From Terracoccus sp. 273MFTsu3.1 (GTDB lineage: Bacteria > Actinomycetota > Actinomycetes > Actinomycetales > Dermatophilaceae), in NCBI RefSeq assembly GCF_000383675.1, contig NZ_KB911825.1:298487-362486 (forward strand): DNA of 64,000 nucleotides, in the 5' to 3' direction. Position 1 is the stretch's first letter, and every line of letters starts with the position of its first letter. Below the pieces are notes generated by a model that saw only the letters and a program-made list of their open reading frames with translations, was not told the origin of the DNA and did no database searches. A program made the position numbers and the translations under genes. Of the stretch, positions 26,756 to 35,727 are shown one piece after another.

Positions 26756-26905
26756 TCTGACCCATCCCTCGGACCCACCGTCTGCTAGAGGTACGGCCGG
26801 CGCCCACGCCCGGTTCGGGAGCAGGTGAGGAGACCCCTCAGCTGCGGACGAGAGCGCGGAAGACCGCTCCCCAGAAGCGCGCTGTCCCTTCTCAAAGGAG
26901 TCCTG

Positions 26906-28504
26906 ATGACGTTCCTTCCCCTACGCCGAGCCCACGCGCCAGTCGCGGCGGCAGTCGGCGCCCTCGCCCTCCTCGCTGCGTCGGGGCCGGCCACGGCCTC
27001 GCATCCCCTCGTCGCGGACGCGGGTGCGGTCTCCGAGGTGCACCCGGTCGCAGCAGGGTCGCACTCGGGCACGACCACGCCGGTCGAGCACCTCGTGGTC
27101 ATCTACCAGGAGAACGTCTCCTTCGACCACTACTTCGCCACCTACCCGGAGGCCGTGAACACCGCCGGCGAACCCTCGTTCCGAGCGGCACCCGGCACGC
27201 CGAGCGTCAACGGGCTGGGCGTCTCCCTGCAGTCGCCCAACAACCCCAACTCCGTCCAGCCGTTCCGCCTGGCCCGATCCCAGGCACAGACCTGCGACCA
27301 GGACCACAACTACAAGGACGAGCAGCTGGCCTTCGACCACGGGCTGATGGACAAGTTCGTCGAGACGGTCGGCCGAGGGGCCGGCGCCTGCGCCGACTAC
27401 GGCCACGGCAAGGGTCTGGTCATGGGCTACTACGACGGCAACACCGTCACGGCGCTCTGGAACTACGCCCAGCACTTCGCGATGAGCGACAACTCCTTCA
27501 GCAGCACCTTCGGGCCCTCCACGCCCGGAGCCATCAACCTCGTCTCGGGGCAGACCCACGGCTTCAGCCCGGACGGCGGGGCGGTGCCGGCCGCCAGCGG
27601 CACCATGATCGGCGACCCCCAGCCGACGGGCGACGTCTGCGACACCCGCGACACGAGCTCGTCTGTGGACCCCCGCAACCGAAACATCGGCGACCTGCTC
27701 AACGCCCAGGGAGTCAGCTGGGGCTGGTTCCAGGGAGGCTTCGCCGACTGCGCCGCCTCGCACACCGACGCCGGCGGGGTCGTGAGCAAGGACTACATCC
27801 CCCACCACGAGCCGTTCCAGTACTACGCCAGCACGGCGAACCCCGCCCACACGCGTCCGGCGTCGACGGCCGAGATCGGACACGCCGGACCCGCCAACCA
27901 CCAGTACGACCTCACCGACTTCTGGTCCGCCGTGCGAGCTCACAGCCTGCCGTCGGTCAGCTTCCTCAAGGCAGCCGCCTACCAGGACGGGCACGCCGGA
28001 TACTCCACGCCGCTCGACGAGCAGCGCTTCCTCGTCGAGACGCTCAACCAGCTCCAGAAGTCGCCCCAGTGGGAGCACACCGCCGTGGTCATCGCCTACG
28101 ACGACAGCGACGGCTGGTACGACCACCAGATGTCGCCGATCGTCAACCAGTCCCGGGAGGCCAACGACGCGCTGACCGGGCCCGGCGCCTGCGGCACCAA
28201 CCCTGCCCGGATCGCCGGTGGCTATCTGGACCGGTGTGGCTACGGTCCACGGCAGCCGCTGCTCGTCATCTCGCCGTTCGCCAAGCGCAACTTCGTCGAC
28301 CACTCGGTCACCGACCAGACCTCGATCCTCAGGTTCATCGAGGACAACTGGAACACCGGGCGGGTGGGCAACTTCTCCTTCGACGAGAAGGCCGGATCCC
28401 TGACCAACCTCTTCACCTTCCGGACCCACGGTGACGACGGCCACGGCGCCCGCGCCCCGCGCCTCACCCTCGACCCGGAGACCGGTCAGCCCAAGGCCCT
28501 GTGA
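26906..28504 (+). CDS. Secreted phospholipase C/acid phosphatase family hydrolase
   Basis: 532 residues from ATG 26906 (AAAGGAG upstream). A Sec-type signal peptide is clear (PVAAAVGALALLAASGPATA-SH, cleavage near 32). The mature protein starts with EHLVVIYQENVSFDHYF, the metal-binding and nucleophile region of the phosphoesterase family that holds non-haemolytic phospholipase C and AcpA, and later shows AYDDSDGWYDHQ and LLVISPFAKRNFVDHS. It should release phosphate or head groups outside the cell. Codon use is slightly less biased than its neighbours. A palindromic operator lies at 26735-26755. It ends before the terminator at 28574. Confidence 0.9.
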   Translation: MTFLPLRRAHAPVAAAVGALALLAASGPATASHPLVADAGAVSEVHPVAAGSHSGTTTPVEHLVVIYQENVSFDHYFATYPEAVNTAGEPSFRAAPGTPSVNGLGVSLQSPNNPNSVQPFRLARSQAQTCDQDHNYKDEQLAFDHGLMDKFVETVGRGAGACADYGHGKGLVMGYYDGNTVTALWNYAQHFAMSDNSFSSTFGPSTPGAINLVSGQTHGFSPDGGAVPAASGTMIGDPQPTGDVCDTRDTSSSVDPRNRNIGDLLNAQGVSWGWFQGGFADCAASHTDAGGVVSKDYIPHHEPFQYYASTANPAHTRPASTAEIGHAGPANHQYDLTDFWSAVRAHSLPSVSFLKAAAYQDGHAGYSTPLDEQRFLVETLNQLQKSPQWEHTAVVIAYDDSDGWYDHQMSPIVNQSREANDALTGPGACGTNPARIAGGYLDRCGYGPRQPLLVISPFAKRNFVDHSVTDQTSILRFIEDNWNTGRVGNFSFDEKAGSLTNLFTFRTHGDDGHGARAPRLTLDPETGQPKAL

Positions 28505-28573
28505 CGAGCCCGTTCCGTGGGTGAAGCCGAGGGGAGCCGTCGCTCCGTCTCCTCCCCGATCCCCATCAGAAAT

Positions 28574-28612
28574 GCCAGAAGGCCGGACGACGAACGCGTC
28601 CGGCCTTCTGGC
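28574..28612. terminator. Bidirectional terminator between phospholipase gene and tRNA-Ala
   Basis: GCCAGAAGGCCGGACG pairs perfectly with CGTCCGGCCTTCTGGC (16-bp stem, 7-nt loop), serving both convergent units. Confidence 0.92.
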
Positions 28613-28615
28613 TTC

Positions 28616-28690
<75 letters not shown>

Positions 28691-28796
28691 TTGGTGCGAA
28701 GGAACGATAACACCACGCCGACCGGCATACCCAATCGACCCGCGCCCCACGCACCGTGCTGGATCGTCGGCTCACCGCGCCGTCGAAGCACCGTGA

Positions 28797-30017
28797 CTAG
28801 GACGTCGTGGACGCCCTCGGCGTGGTCGCGGACGGCGCCGGCGCCGTGGACGATGCGGCCCCCGAGGGGCTCGGCGCGGGCGTCGGCGTGCCGGCCTCGG
28901 CGATGGCCTTCTCGAGTGCGGCGACGGTCGCGGCATCGACCGTCCCGGTGGCAGGGACGTCGAGCTCGGACTGGAACTCCTTGAGCGCGTCCGTCAGGGC
29001 GGGTGTCCACCGTCCGTCGACGGGACCGTCCCAGAAGCCGGCGAGCTTGAGGGTCTGTTGCACGGCTGCGGTCGAGGCGAGCTCCTCCTGCGCGGCCGCA
29101 CCCCCCTTCGCCTGCAGGTCGGACTGGAGGGCCGCCTGCGTCGCCTTGTCCACGGTGCCGGTGACCGGCAGACCGTGGGCCTTCTGCAGCGCCTCCACGG
29201 CGTCGACCGTCGACGGCCCGTAGACGCCGTCGACCGTGCCGGCGAAGTATCCGGCCTCGCTGAGGGAGCGCTGCAGCGTGGCCGTGTAGTCGTGCACGGC
29301 CGTCTGGGCGGACTTCTGTGCCTCGTCCGTCAGACATCCGGCGTCGGCGAAGAGGGCCAGCCACGACATCTCGAGCGCCACGGCGGCGGCGTTGAACTGC
29401 TGGGAGGCCTGGCGCAGGGGCGTCTGGGCGCCGATGCCCTCCTGGGCTGCCGTGAACTCGGTCTCGGCCTGCATGACCCGGTTCACCGTCGCCGGCGGCA
29501 CGGTCGGCGTCGGGCTCTGGCTCGCCGTCGGAGTCGTGGAGCTCGACGACGACCCGGCCGTGGTGTTCGCCGCGGCCGCGGCCGCCTGGGCGGCCGCCAG
29601 CTCCTGTTCTGCCGTCACCACCGCCGCCTTGGCGTCGACCGCGGCCGTCGCGGCTGCGGTGGCGTCCGCGCGGGGCTGCTCGAGGTCGGCGCCTGCCGTC
29701 TGGACGTCCCCCACCGTCGGGGCCGTCGTCGTCAGCACGTCCCCGTAGCGGTCGACCGCCGTGACGTAGTCGGCAGCAGTGGTGCAGAAGTGCGCCGCTG
29801 CCGCCGCGGCGTCCGTCCGCGCCCGGTCCAGGGCCTGCTCCTTGACGGACACCTGGGCATCGGGGAGTGCCGTCCCGGTGCTGCAGGCTCCGAGGGCCAG
29901 CACCAGCGCCACGGTGCAGCCCCCGACGCGGACCCGACCCCGATGACCCGCGCCGGGCGGACGCCCGTCGACGTCAGTGCGGTCGGAGGTGTCGGACGGG
30001 CCGCTCGGGGGCAGCAC
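28797..30017 (-). CDS. Lipoprotein with two C-terminal peptidoglycan-binding domains
   Basis: 406 residues. A hydrophobic stretch ends in ALGAC (Cys45), a lipobox, although the preceding n-region is unusually long, so a start further in is possible. A helical Ala-rich region (~55-230, with coiled-coil potential) and a Ser/Thr/Pro linker follow. Two PG_binding_1 repeats then appear (AGYFAGTVDGVYGPSTVDAV and AGFWDGPVDGRWTPALTDAL). The tail is Pro/Ser/Thr-rich. It probably anchors in the membrane and grips the wall; no catalytic domain is seen. It is 14 bases downstream of a small membrane-protein gene and likely in one operon with it. Confidence 0.85.
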   Translation of the reverse strand: MLPPSGPSDTSDRTDVDGRPPGAGHRGRVRVGGCTVALVLALGACSTGTALPDAQVSVKEQALDRARTDAAAAAAHFCTTAADYVTAVDRYGDVLTTTAPTVGDVQTAGADLEQPRADATAAATAAVDAKAAVVTAEQELAAAQAAAAAANTTAGSSSSSTTPTASQSPTPTVPPATVNRVMQAETEFTAAQEGIGAQTPLRQASQQFNAAAVALEMSWLALFADAGCLTDEAQKSAQTAVHDYTATLQRSLSEAGYFAGTVDGVYGPSTVDAVEALQKAHGLPVTGTVDKATQAALQSDLQAKGGAAAQEELASTAAVQQTLKLAGFWDGPVDGRWTPALTDALKEFQSELDVPATGTVDAATVAALEKAIAEAGTPTPAPSPSGAASSTAPAPSATTPRASTTS

Positions 30018-30031
30018 GGCGGCTCACCCCG

Positions 30032-30433
30032 TCAGGCCAGCGCCTTGGCCTTGAGAGCGTCGAACTCGTCCTGGGTGATGGTCCCGGAGTCGAGCAGTCC
30101 CTTCGCGTTGGCGATCTGCGCCGCCGGGCTCTCCGCCGCCTGCGTGCCGGCTGCCTGACGGATGTACTCGTCCTGCTGGGCCTTCATCTGGGCCATCTCC
30201 GTCATCTGACGCTCGGTCATGCTGCGGCCGCGAGCGATGAGGTAGATCAGGGCGCCCAGCCAGGGCACGAGGATGAGCAGGACGGCCCATCCCGCCTTGC
30301 CCCATCCGCTGAGCTCGCGGTCGCGGAACAGGTCGAAGATGCACCGGAACCACACGGTGATCGCGGCGATCCAGATGAAGAACCAGAAGCTCCACAGCAG
30401 GACGTCCCAGAAGTTGGTCGTGATGTTGTCCAT
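30032..30433 (-). CDS. Small membrane protein with PLDc_N and SHOCT domains
   Basis: 133 residues. Two transmembrane helices (~8-28 and 46-66, WSFWFFIWIAAITVWF and WAVLLILVPWLGALIYLIARG) match the phospholipase D N-terminal-like domain, which stands alone in many actinobacteria. The C-terminus (~103-131, AKGLLDSGTITQDEFDALKAKAL) is a SHOCT motif, a short oligomerisation module. No enzyme activity is expected. It lies just upstream of the peptidoglycan-binding lipoprotein gene, and the pair looks like an envelope operon. Confidence 0.88.
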   Translation of the reverse strand: MDNITTNFWDVLLWSFWFFIWIAAITVWFRCIFDLFRDRELSGWGKAGWAVLLILVPWLGALIYLIARGRSMTERQMTEMAQMKAQQDEYIRQAAGTQAAESPAAQIANAKGLLDSGTITQDEFDALKAKALA

Positions 30434-30840
30434 GTCAGTCCCCTCGGTGCGGTGTGGCGGTGATCAGGGCGCTGACGTGCGCCGTTGACCTCAGCCTGCC
30501 CACGGAGTCGGGGTGCTGCCTCAGCCGCTGAGGGTGAACCGTTTCGACGATTTCCGGCCGGGGTGGCGGCCCGCGATCCGGTCCACGACCTCACGCCCCC
30601 GCCGGACGCCCGGTCCGGGGCCGGCACGCCGCGAGGTCTTTCATCCTCTTGGGGTGATGTTCACCTCCGGCCGAGCCCTGACCGTGGAGATGGTGGGAGG
30701 GCTCTCGTGGGGCCCCGGGCGGCGCGTGGACCGGATGACACCGTCCGCTCGGGGCAGCACGACCTCCGCCGGACGCCACACCCGCCACGGACGTGCTCCG
30801 GTGGTCTCGGCGCTCGCCGACGGCTGGGTAAGGGACAGGC
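30434..30840. other. 407-base intergenic region, no gene seen
   Basis: It lies between divergent transcription units. Open frames exist, but their codon bias is poor and none has a convincing start. I see no strong hairpin. A TAAGGG 6 nt before ATG 30841 could be a weak leaderless -10 for the DUF72 gene. Confidence 0.4.
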
Positions 30841-31671
30841 ATGCCCCACGCATGGATCGGCGTCTCCGGGTGGCGATACCCGTCGTGGCGCGGCGACTTC
30901 TACCCCAAGGGTCTCCCCCAGCGGCTCGAGCTGACGTATGCGGCCGAGCGGATGACGTCGATCGAGGTCAACGGGTCCTTCTACTCCCTCCAGCGTCCGA
31001 GCTCGTATGCCGCGTGGCGGGCGGCCGTGCCCGCTGACGTGGTGCTCGCCGTCAAGGGCGGACGCTTCATCACCCACATGAAGTCCCTCCGCGACGTCGA
31101 GACCCCGCTCGCGAACTTCTTCGCCAGCGGGGTCCTGGCCCTCGGCGCCCAGCTCGGGCCGGTCCTCTGGCAGCTCCCGGAACGACTGTCCTTCGACCGG
31201 GAACGCCTGACGCGCTTCTTCCAGCTGCTCCCACGCTCCACCGGTGAGGCCGCCCGGCTCGCGGCCGGCCACGACGACAAGCTCCCCGAGGACCGGGTGC
31301 TGACGACGTGCGACGTCGAGGCGCCGGTGCGCCACGCCCTGGAGCCGCGTCACGAGAGCTTCGAGTCCGACGAGGCACGGGCCCTCTGCGCAGAGCACGG
31401 CGTGGCGCTCGTCGTCGCCGACAGCGCGGGCCGCTGGCCGGTGATGCGCGACGCGACGAGCGACTTCCGCTACGTGCGGCTGCACGGTGAGAGCGAGCTC
31501 TACGCGAGTGGCTACACCGACGCCTCGCTCGACCGCTGGGCAGGCACGTGCCGGGACTGGCTCGACGAGGGTCACGACGTCCACGTCTACTTCGACAACG
31601 ACGCGAGGGGTCACGCGCCGCACGACGCCGTGCGCCTCGTCCGGCGGCTCGGACTGTCCACGTCGGCCTGA
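30841..31671 (+). CDS. DUF72 (YecE-like) protein
   Basis: 276 residues, a TIM-barrel protein of the DUF72 family: WIGVSGWRYPSWRGDFYPKGLP at the N-terminus, SIEVNGSFYSLQRPSSYAAW, VLAVKGGRFITHMKSL and the late FRYVRLHGESELYASGYTD and VYFDNDARGHAPHDA are all conserved blocks. The biochemical role of the family is not established. Downstream, a heptanucleotide repeat tract separates it from the OsmC gene, and it could be monocistronic. Confidence 0.92.
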   Translation: MPHAWIGVSGWRYPSWRGDFYPKGLPQRLELTYAAERMTSIEVNGSFYSLQRPSSYAAWRAAVPADVVLAVKGGRFITHMKSLRDVETPLANFFASGVLALGAQLGPVLWQLPERLSFDRERLTRFFQLLPRSTGEAARLAAGHDDKLPEDRVLTTCDVEAPVRHALEPRHESFESDEARALCAEHGVALVVADSAGRWPVMRDATSDFRYVRLHGESELYASGYTDASLDRWAGTCRDWLDEGHDVHVYFDNDARGHAPHDAVRLVRRLGLSTSA

Positions 31672-31708
31672 ACCGGCAGACGCCGGTCGAGCCGGCGCCT
31701 GGCACCGG

Positions 31709-31780
31709 CACCCGCCACCCGGCACCCGGCACCCGGCACCCGGCGCCCGGCGCCCGGCACCCGGCGCCCGGCGCCCGGGA
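31709..31780. repeat. Heptanucleotide microsatellite (GGCACCC / GGCGCCC)n
   Basis: About ten head-to-tail 7-bp units, alternating GGCACCC and GGCGCCC, run between the DUF72 stop and the next gene's start region; imperfect units extend left to about 31687. Seven is not a multiple of three, and the tract is non-coding. Confidence 0.9.
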
Positions 31781-31853
31781 CTCGGGGAGCCCGGGACCCG
31801 GCCACGCGGCATACGGTGTCGTCACGAGAGTCCTCGGACGACGGGAGACAGCC

Positions 31854-31886
31854 ATGACCGAGCAGCACCCGGGTGCGGCGCCGTGA
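31854..31886 (+). CDS. Possible 10-residue leader peptide overlapping the OsmC start
   Basis: ATG 31854, with GGGAGA 6 bases before it, opens MTEQHPGAAP and stops at TGA 31884-31886, which overlaps GTG 31883 as GTGA. It could couple translation of the OsmC gene. It is too short to judge by codon use. Confidence 0.35.
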   Translation: MTEQHPGAAP

Positions 31887-32398
31887 ACCGCGACGAGCTC
31901 CGGGCCGCGCAGGAGCCCCTCAAGGCCCGCTACCGCGAGGACCCGGCCTCGGCCGTGCACCCGGTGTCGGCGAGCGCCGTCTTCGCCGAGCCGGTCGCGG
32001 TCGAGGTGCGCACCGCCGCCGGGGCGGTCCGCGCCGGGCTGCACCCGGCCGCGGGCGGTGACGGGTCCGACGCGTGCTCGGGAGACATGCTCATGGAGGC
32101 GCTCGTCGCGTGCGCCGGGGTGACGCTCCACGCCGTGTCGGTCGCGTTCGGCGTCGACCTGCGCGAGGTGGTGGTCCGCGCGGAGGCGACGTTCGACGCG
32201 CGCGGCACCCTCGGTGTCGACCGGACGGCACCGGTCGGCATCCTCGGCCCGCGAGTGGTCGCCGAGGTCACGACGGACGCCGACGACACCACGCTGCAAC
32301 GCCTCGCCACCGCCACGGAGCGCTACTGCGTCGTCGGACAGTCGCTCCGGGAGCCTCCGTCGATCGAGGTGCGGCGCCGGGAGCCGCGGGACCGATAG
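31883..32398 (+). CDS. OsmC family protein
   Basis: 171 residues from GTG 31883. The OsmC fold is seen in LHPAAGGDGSDACSGDMLMEALVACAGVTLHAVSVAFG, with one cysteine in the central helix (VACAG) and another in ERYCVVGQSL, the usual two redox positions. Residues 1-60 form the extra N-terminal strand region. It may reduce peroxides or bind thiol adducts; the substrate is not clear. The neighbouring region holds a heptamer microsatellite upstream and pta 9 bases downstream, with pta having its own -10. Confidence 0.82.
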   Translation: MNRDELRAAQEPLKARYREDPASAVHPVSASAVFAEPVAVEVRTAAGAVRAGLHPAAGGDGSDACSGDMLMEALVACAGVTLHAVSVAFGVDLREVVVRAEATFDARGTLGVDRTAPVGILGPRVVAEVTTDADDTTLQRLATATERYCVVGQSLREPPSIEVRRREPRDR

Positions 32399-32401
32399 GT
32401 T
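32396..32401 (+). promoter_or_regulatory. Leaderless -10 element of pta
   Basis: TAGGTT, 6-nt spacer, GTG 32408. Its TAG is also the stop codon of the OsmC gene. Confidence 0.55.
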
Positions 32402-32407
32402 CGTGGC

Positions 32408-34513
32408 GTGAGCCGAAGCGTCTACGTCGCCTCGCCCGAGGGGCTGACGGGCAAGTCCGCCGTGGCCCTCGGGCTGCTCGACGCCCTGCTGCGCGAGGTC
32501 GGTTCGGTGGGTGTCTACCGCCCGCTGACGACGCTCGGCGGCACCGGCCCCGACGACGAGGTCGACCACATCGTCGAGATGCTCGTCAGCCAGCCCGGTG
32601 TCGAGCAGACCTACGACGAGGCCCTGGGCGTCACGTACGCCCAGGCCCACGAGGACCCCGACGAAGCGCTCCACCTCATCGTCGAGCGGTTCGGGGCGCT
32701 GAGCGCGCGCTTCGAGGTCGTCATCGTGCTCGGCTCCGACTACACCGACATCTCGACCGGTACCGAGCTGTCCTTCAACGCGCGGGTGGCGGCCAACCTC
32801 GGCTCGGCCGTCGTGCTCGTCGTGCACGGCCGCGACCGCACGCCCGACCAGATCCGGGTGGCCGCCGACAGCGCCATCACCGAGCTGCGTGCCAACCACG
32901 CCCAGACCGTCGCCGTCGTCGCCAACCGCGTCGACCCGGCCGACCTCGACGAGGTGCGGGCCGTGCTCGGCACCCTGCCGTTCCCGGTCACCGCCGCGAT
33001 CCCCGAGAACCCGCTCCTCTCCGCGCCGAGCTTCCGGGCCCTCGCCGACGCGATCGGGGCGCGGCTCGTCCTCGGCAGCGAGTCGTGGATGGACCGCGAC
33101 AGCCTCGGGCTCGTCGTCGCGGCGATGAGCCTGCCCAACGTGCTCGCCCGACTTGGCCCGGACGTCACCGTCATCGCCCCGAGCGACCGCACCGACCTCA
33201 TCCCGGGGCTCCTGCTCGCCCACCAGTCCGGCACCTTCCCGACCCTGGCGGGCATCATCCTCACCGGCGGCTACCCGATCCCCGAGACGATCTCGCGCCT
33301 GTCGGCCGGCGTCCAGCAGGACCTGCCGATCGCCCTCACCGACGACGGCACCTTCCGCACCGCCGAGCGGCTCATGCAGGTGCGCGGGCCGATGACGAAG
33401 GGATCACGCAACAAGATCGAGACGGCACGCCGGCTCTTCGCCGAGAGCGTCGACCAGTCCGCCCTGCTGACCGCCATCGACGTCTCGGCCTCCGAGGTGC
33501 GCACGCCGCTGATGTTCGAGTTCCAGCTCATGGAGCGGGCTCGTTCGGACCGCAAGCACATCGTGCTCCCCGAGAGCCAGGACGACCGCATCCTCGAGGC
33601 CGCCGACGTGCTGCTCCGACGTGGTGTCGCCGACCTGACGCTGCTCGGCGACGAGACGAAGGTGCGGGCCCGCGGGTCGGCGCTCGGGCTCGACCTCGAC
33701 GCCGCGACCGTCGTCTCCCCCACCGACACCGACCTCGTCGAGCGCTTCGCGCAGGAGTATGCCGCCGCGCGGGCCCACAAGGGCATGACCGTCGAGCGCG
33801 CCCGGGAGGTCGTCACCGACATCTCGTTCTTCGGCACGATGATGGTCCACCTCGGCCTCGCCGACGGCATGGTGTCCGGCGCGGTCAACACGACGGCGCA
33901 CACGATCCGTCCGGCACTCGAGTTCGTCAAGACGGCCGACGGGGTCAAGACGGTCTCTAGCGTCTTCCTCATGTGTCTCGCCGACCGGGTGCTCGTCTAC
34001 GGCGACTGCGCGGTGATCCCCGACCCGACGGCCGAGCAGCTGGCCGACATCGCGATCTCCTCGGCACAGACCGCCCAGCAGTTCGGGATCGAGCCGCGGG
34101 TCGCGATGCTCTCCTACTCGACCGGCACGAGCGGCTCCGGCGCCGAGGTCGAGAAGGTCCGTGCCGCAACGGAGCTCATCGCCCAGCGGGCACCGGATCT
34201 CGCGCTGGCCGGCCCGATCCAGTACGACGCCGCCATCGACCCCGTCGTGGGCCGGGCCAAGATGCCCGACTCCGACGTCGCCGGCCACGCCACGGTCTTC
34301 GTCTTCCCCGACCTCAACACCGGCAACAACACGTACAAGGCGGTGCAGCGCAGCGCCCACGCCGTCGCCGTGGGCCCGGTGCTCCAGGGTCTGCGCAAGC
34401 CGGTCAACGACCTCTCCCGCGGCGCCCTCGTCGACGACATCGTCAACACCGTCGCCATCACCGCCGTCCAGGCGCAAGGCGTCTCGACCGAGCAGCAGGG
34501 AGGCGGCGAGTGA
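32408..34513 (+). CDS. pta: Phosphate acetyltransferase (long form)
   Basis: 701 residues with three parts: an N-terminal P-loop-like AAA_26 domain (~1-220, VYVASPEGLTGKSAVALGLL), a DRTGG domain (~225-330) and the C-terminal PTA catalytic domain (~375-695, HIVLPESQDDRILEAA, SYSTGTSGSGAEVEKV, FPDLNTGNNTYKAVQRSA). It interconverts acetyl-CoA and acetyl phosphate; the N-terminal parts in long Pta proteins are regulatory. The stop overlaps ackA's GTG as GTGA, so the two enzymes of acetate overflow are made together. Confidence 0.97.
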   Translation: MSRSVYVASPEGLTGKSAVALGLLDALLREVGSVGVYRPLTTLGGTGPDDEVDHIVEMLVSQPGVEQTYDEALGVTYAQAHEDPDEALHLIVERFGALSARFEVVIVLGSDYTDISTGTELSFNARVAANLGSAVVLVVHGRDRTPDQIRVAADSAITELRANHAQTVAVVANRVDPADLDEVRAVLGTLPFPVTAAIPENPLLSAPSFRALADAIGARLVLGSESWMDRDSLGLVVAAMSLPNVLARLGPDVTVIAPSDRTDLIPGLLLAHQSGTFPTLAGIILTGGYPIPETISRLSAGVQQDLPIALTDDGTFRTAERLMQVRGPMTKGSRNKIETARRLFAESVDQSALLTAIDVSASEVRTPLMFEFQLMERARSDRKHIVLPESQDDRILEAADVLLRRGVADLTLLGDETKVRARGSALGLDLDAATVVSPTDTDLVERFAQEYAAARAHKGMTVERAREVVTDISFFGTMMVHLGLADGMVSGAVNTTAHTIRPALEFVKTADGVKTVSSVFLMCLADRVLVYGDCAVIPDPTAEQLADIAISSAQTAQQFGIEPRVAMLSYSTGTSGSGAEVEKVRAATELIAQRAPDLALAGPIQYDAAIDPVVGRAKMPDSDVAGHATVFVFPDLNTGNNTYKAVQRSAHAVAVGPVLQGLRKPVNDLSRGALVDDIVNTVAITAVQAQGVSTEQQGGGE

Positions 34514-35667
34514 CCGACCCCACAGACGACCAGCCCGTTCTCGTCCTCAACGCCGGCTCGTCATCGCTCAAGTACCAGCTCGTCGTGCCGGAGTCGGGCG
34601 ACGTCCGCGCCGGTGGGATCGTCGAGCGCATCGGCGAGGCCGGCAGCGACGTCGCCGACCACTCGGCCGCGCTCGAGGCCATGACGGCCCAGCTGCGCGC
34701 CGACGGTGTCGACCTCGACGAGGTGGAGCTTCGCGCCGTCGGCCACCGGGTCGTCCACGGTGGCCCTGACTTCTCGGAGCCGGTCGTCATCGACGACGCC
34801 GTGCTCGACCGCATCAAGGTGCTGAGCGCCCTTGCGCCACTGCACAACCCGGCTGCCGTCATCGGCATCGAGGCCGCTCGGCAGCACTACGACGTGCCCC
34901 ACGTCGCCGTCTTCGACACCGCCTTCTTCTCCTCGCTGCCCGCCGCAGCGTCGACGTATGCCGTGCCCCGCGACCTCGCCGCGAAGCACTCCATCCGCCG
35001 CTACGGCTTCCACGGCACCTCGCACCAGTTCGTCGCGCAGGCGACCGCCGACCTGCTGGGACGCCCCCTCGCCGACCTGCGCCAGGTGATCCTCCACCTC
35101 GGCAACGGGTGCTCGGCCTCGGCGGTGCGCGGCGGGCAGGCCGTCGAGACGTCGATGGGACTGACGCCGCTGCAGGGGCTCGTCATGGGCACCCGCTCCG
35201 GCGACGTCGATCCCGGGCTGCACGCATACCTCGCCCGCGAGGCGGGGATGACGCTCGACGAGATCGACACCCTCCTCAACAAGAGGTCCGGGGTCCTCGG
35301 CCTGAGCGGCGTCAACGACTTCCGCGAGCTCGTGCAGCAGGTCGATGCCGGCGACGAGCATGCGCGTCTCGCGTTCGACGTCTTCGTCCACCGGCTCAAG
35401 CACTACGTCGGCGCCTACCTCGCGATCCTCGGCGGGGCGGACGTGCTCGTCTTCACGGCGGGCATCGGACAGCACAGCGCCCCGGTCCGGGCAGCGGTCG
35501 CCGACGGACTCGCCGAGCTGGGGATCGCGGTCGACGTGGACCTCAACGCGTCGGGATCGAGCGACGCACGCGTCATCTCTCCTGACGGGTCACGGGTCGC
35601 CGTCGCGGTCGTGCCGACCAACGAGGAGCTCGCCATCGCCCGGCAGACGGCCGACCTCGTCGGCTGA
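34510..35667 (+). CDS. ackA: Acetate kinase
   Basis: 385 residues, ASKHA fold. It makes ATP and acetate from acetyl phosphate and works with pta. Seen: VLVLNAGSSSLKYQL at the N-terminus, HRVVHGG, HNPAAVIGIEA, FDTAFF, RYGFHGTSHQFV, HLGNGCSASAV, MGLTPLQGLVMGTRSGDVDPG and TAGIGQHS, a full set of family signatures. GTG 34510 overlaps the pta stop by 4 bases. It is convergent with an NmrA-like gene; a 14-bp palindrome CACCCACGTGGGTG (35708-35721) lies between the stops. Confidence 0.98.
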   Translation: MTDPTDDQPVLVLNAGSSSLKYQLVVPESGDVRAGGIVERIGEAGSDVADHSAALEAMTAQLRADGVDLDEVELRAVGHRVVHGGPDFSEPVVIDDAVLDRIKVLSALAPLHNPAAVIGIEAARQHYDVPHVAVFDTAFFSSLPAAASTYAVPRDLAAKHSIRRYGFHGTSHQFVAQATADLLGRPLADLRQVILHLGNGCSASAVRGGQAVETSMGLTPLQGLVMGTRSGDVDPGLHAYLAREAGMTLDEIDTLLNKRSGVLGLSGVNDFRELVQQVDAGDEHARLAFDVFVHRLKHYVGAYLAILGGADVLVFTAGIGQHSAPVRAAVADGLAELGIAVDVDLNASGSSDARVISPDGSRVAVAVVPTNEELAIARQTADLVG

Positions 35668-35727
35668 CGTCCAGCCGCGCCCTCCCACGGGTTCGAGGTC
35701 ATGTCGCCACCCACGTGGGTGCCGCGA

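Noticed and set aside
30513..31037. 174-codon frame covering the 30.4-30.8 kb gap
   Set aside because: Poor third-position bias, no family features, and it overlaps the start of the real DUF72 gene.
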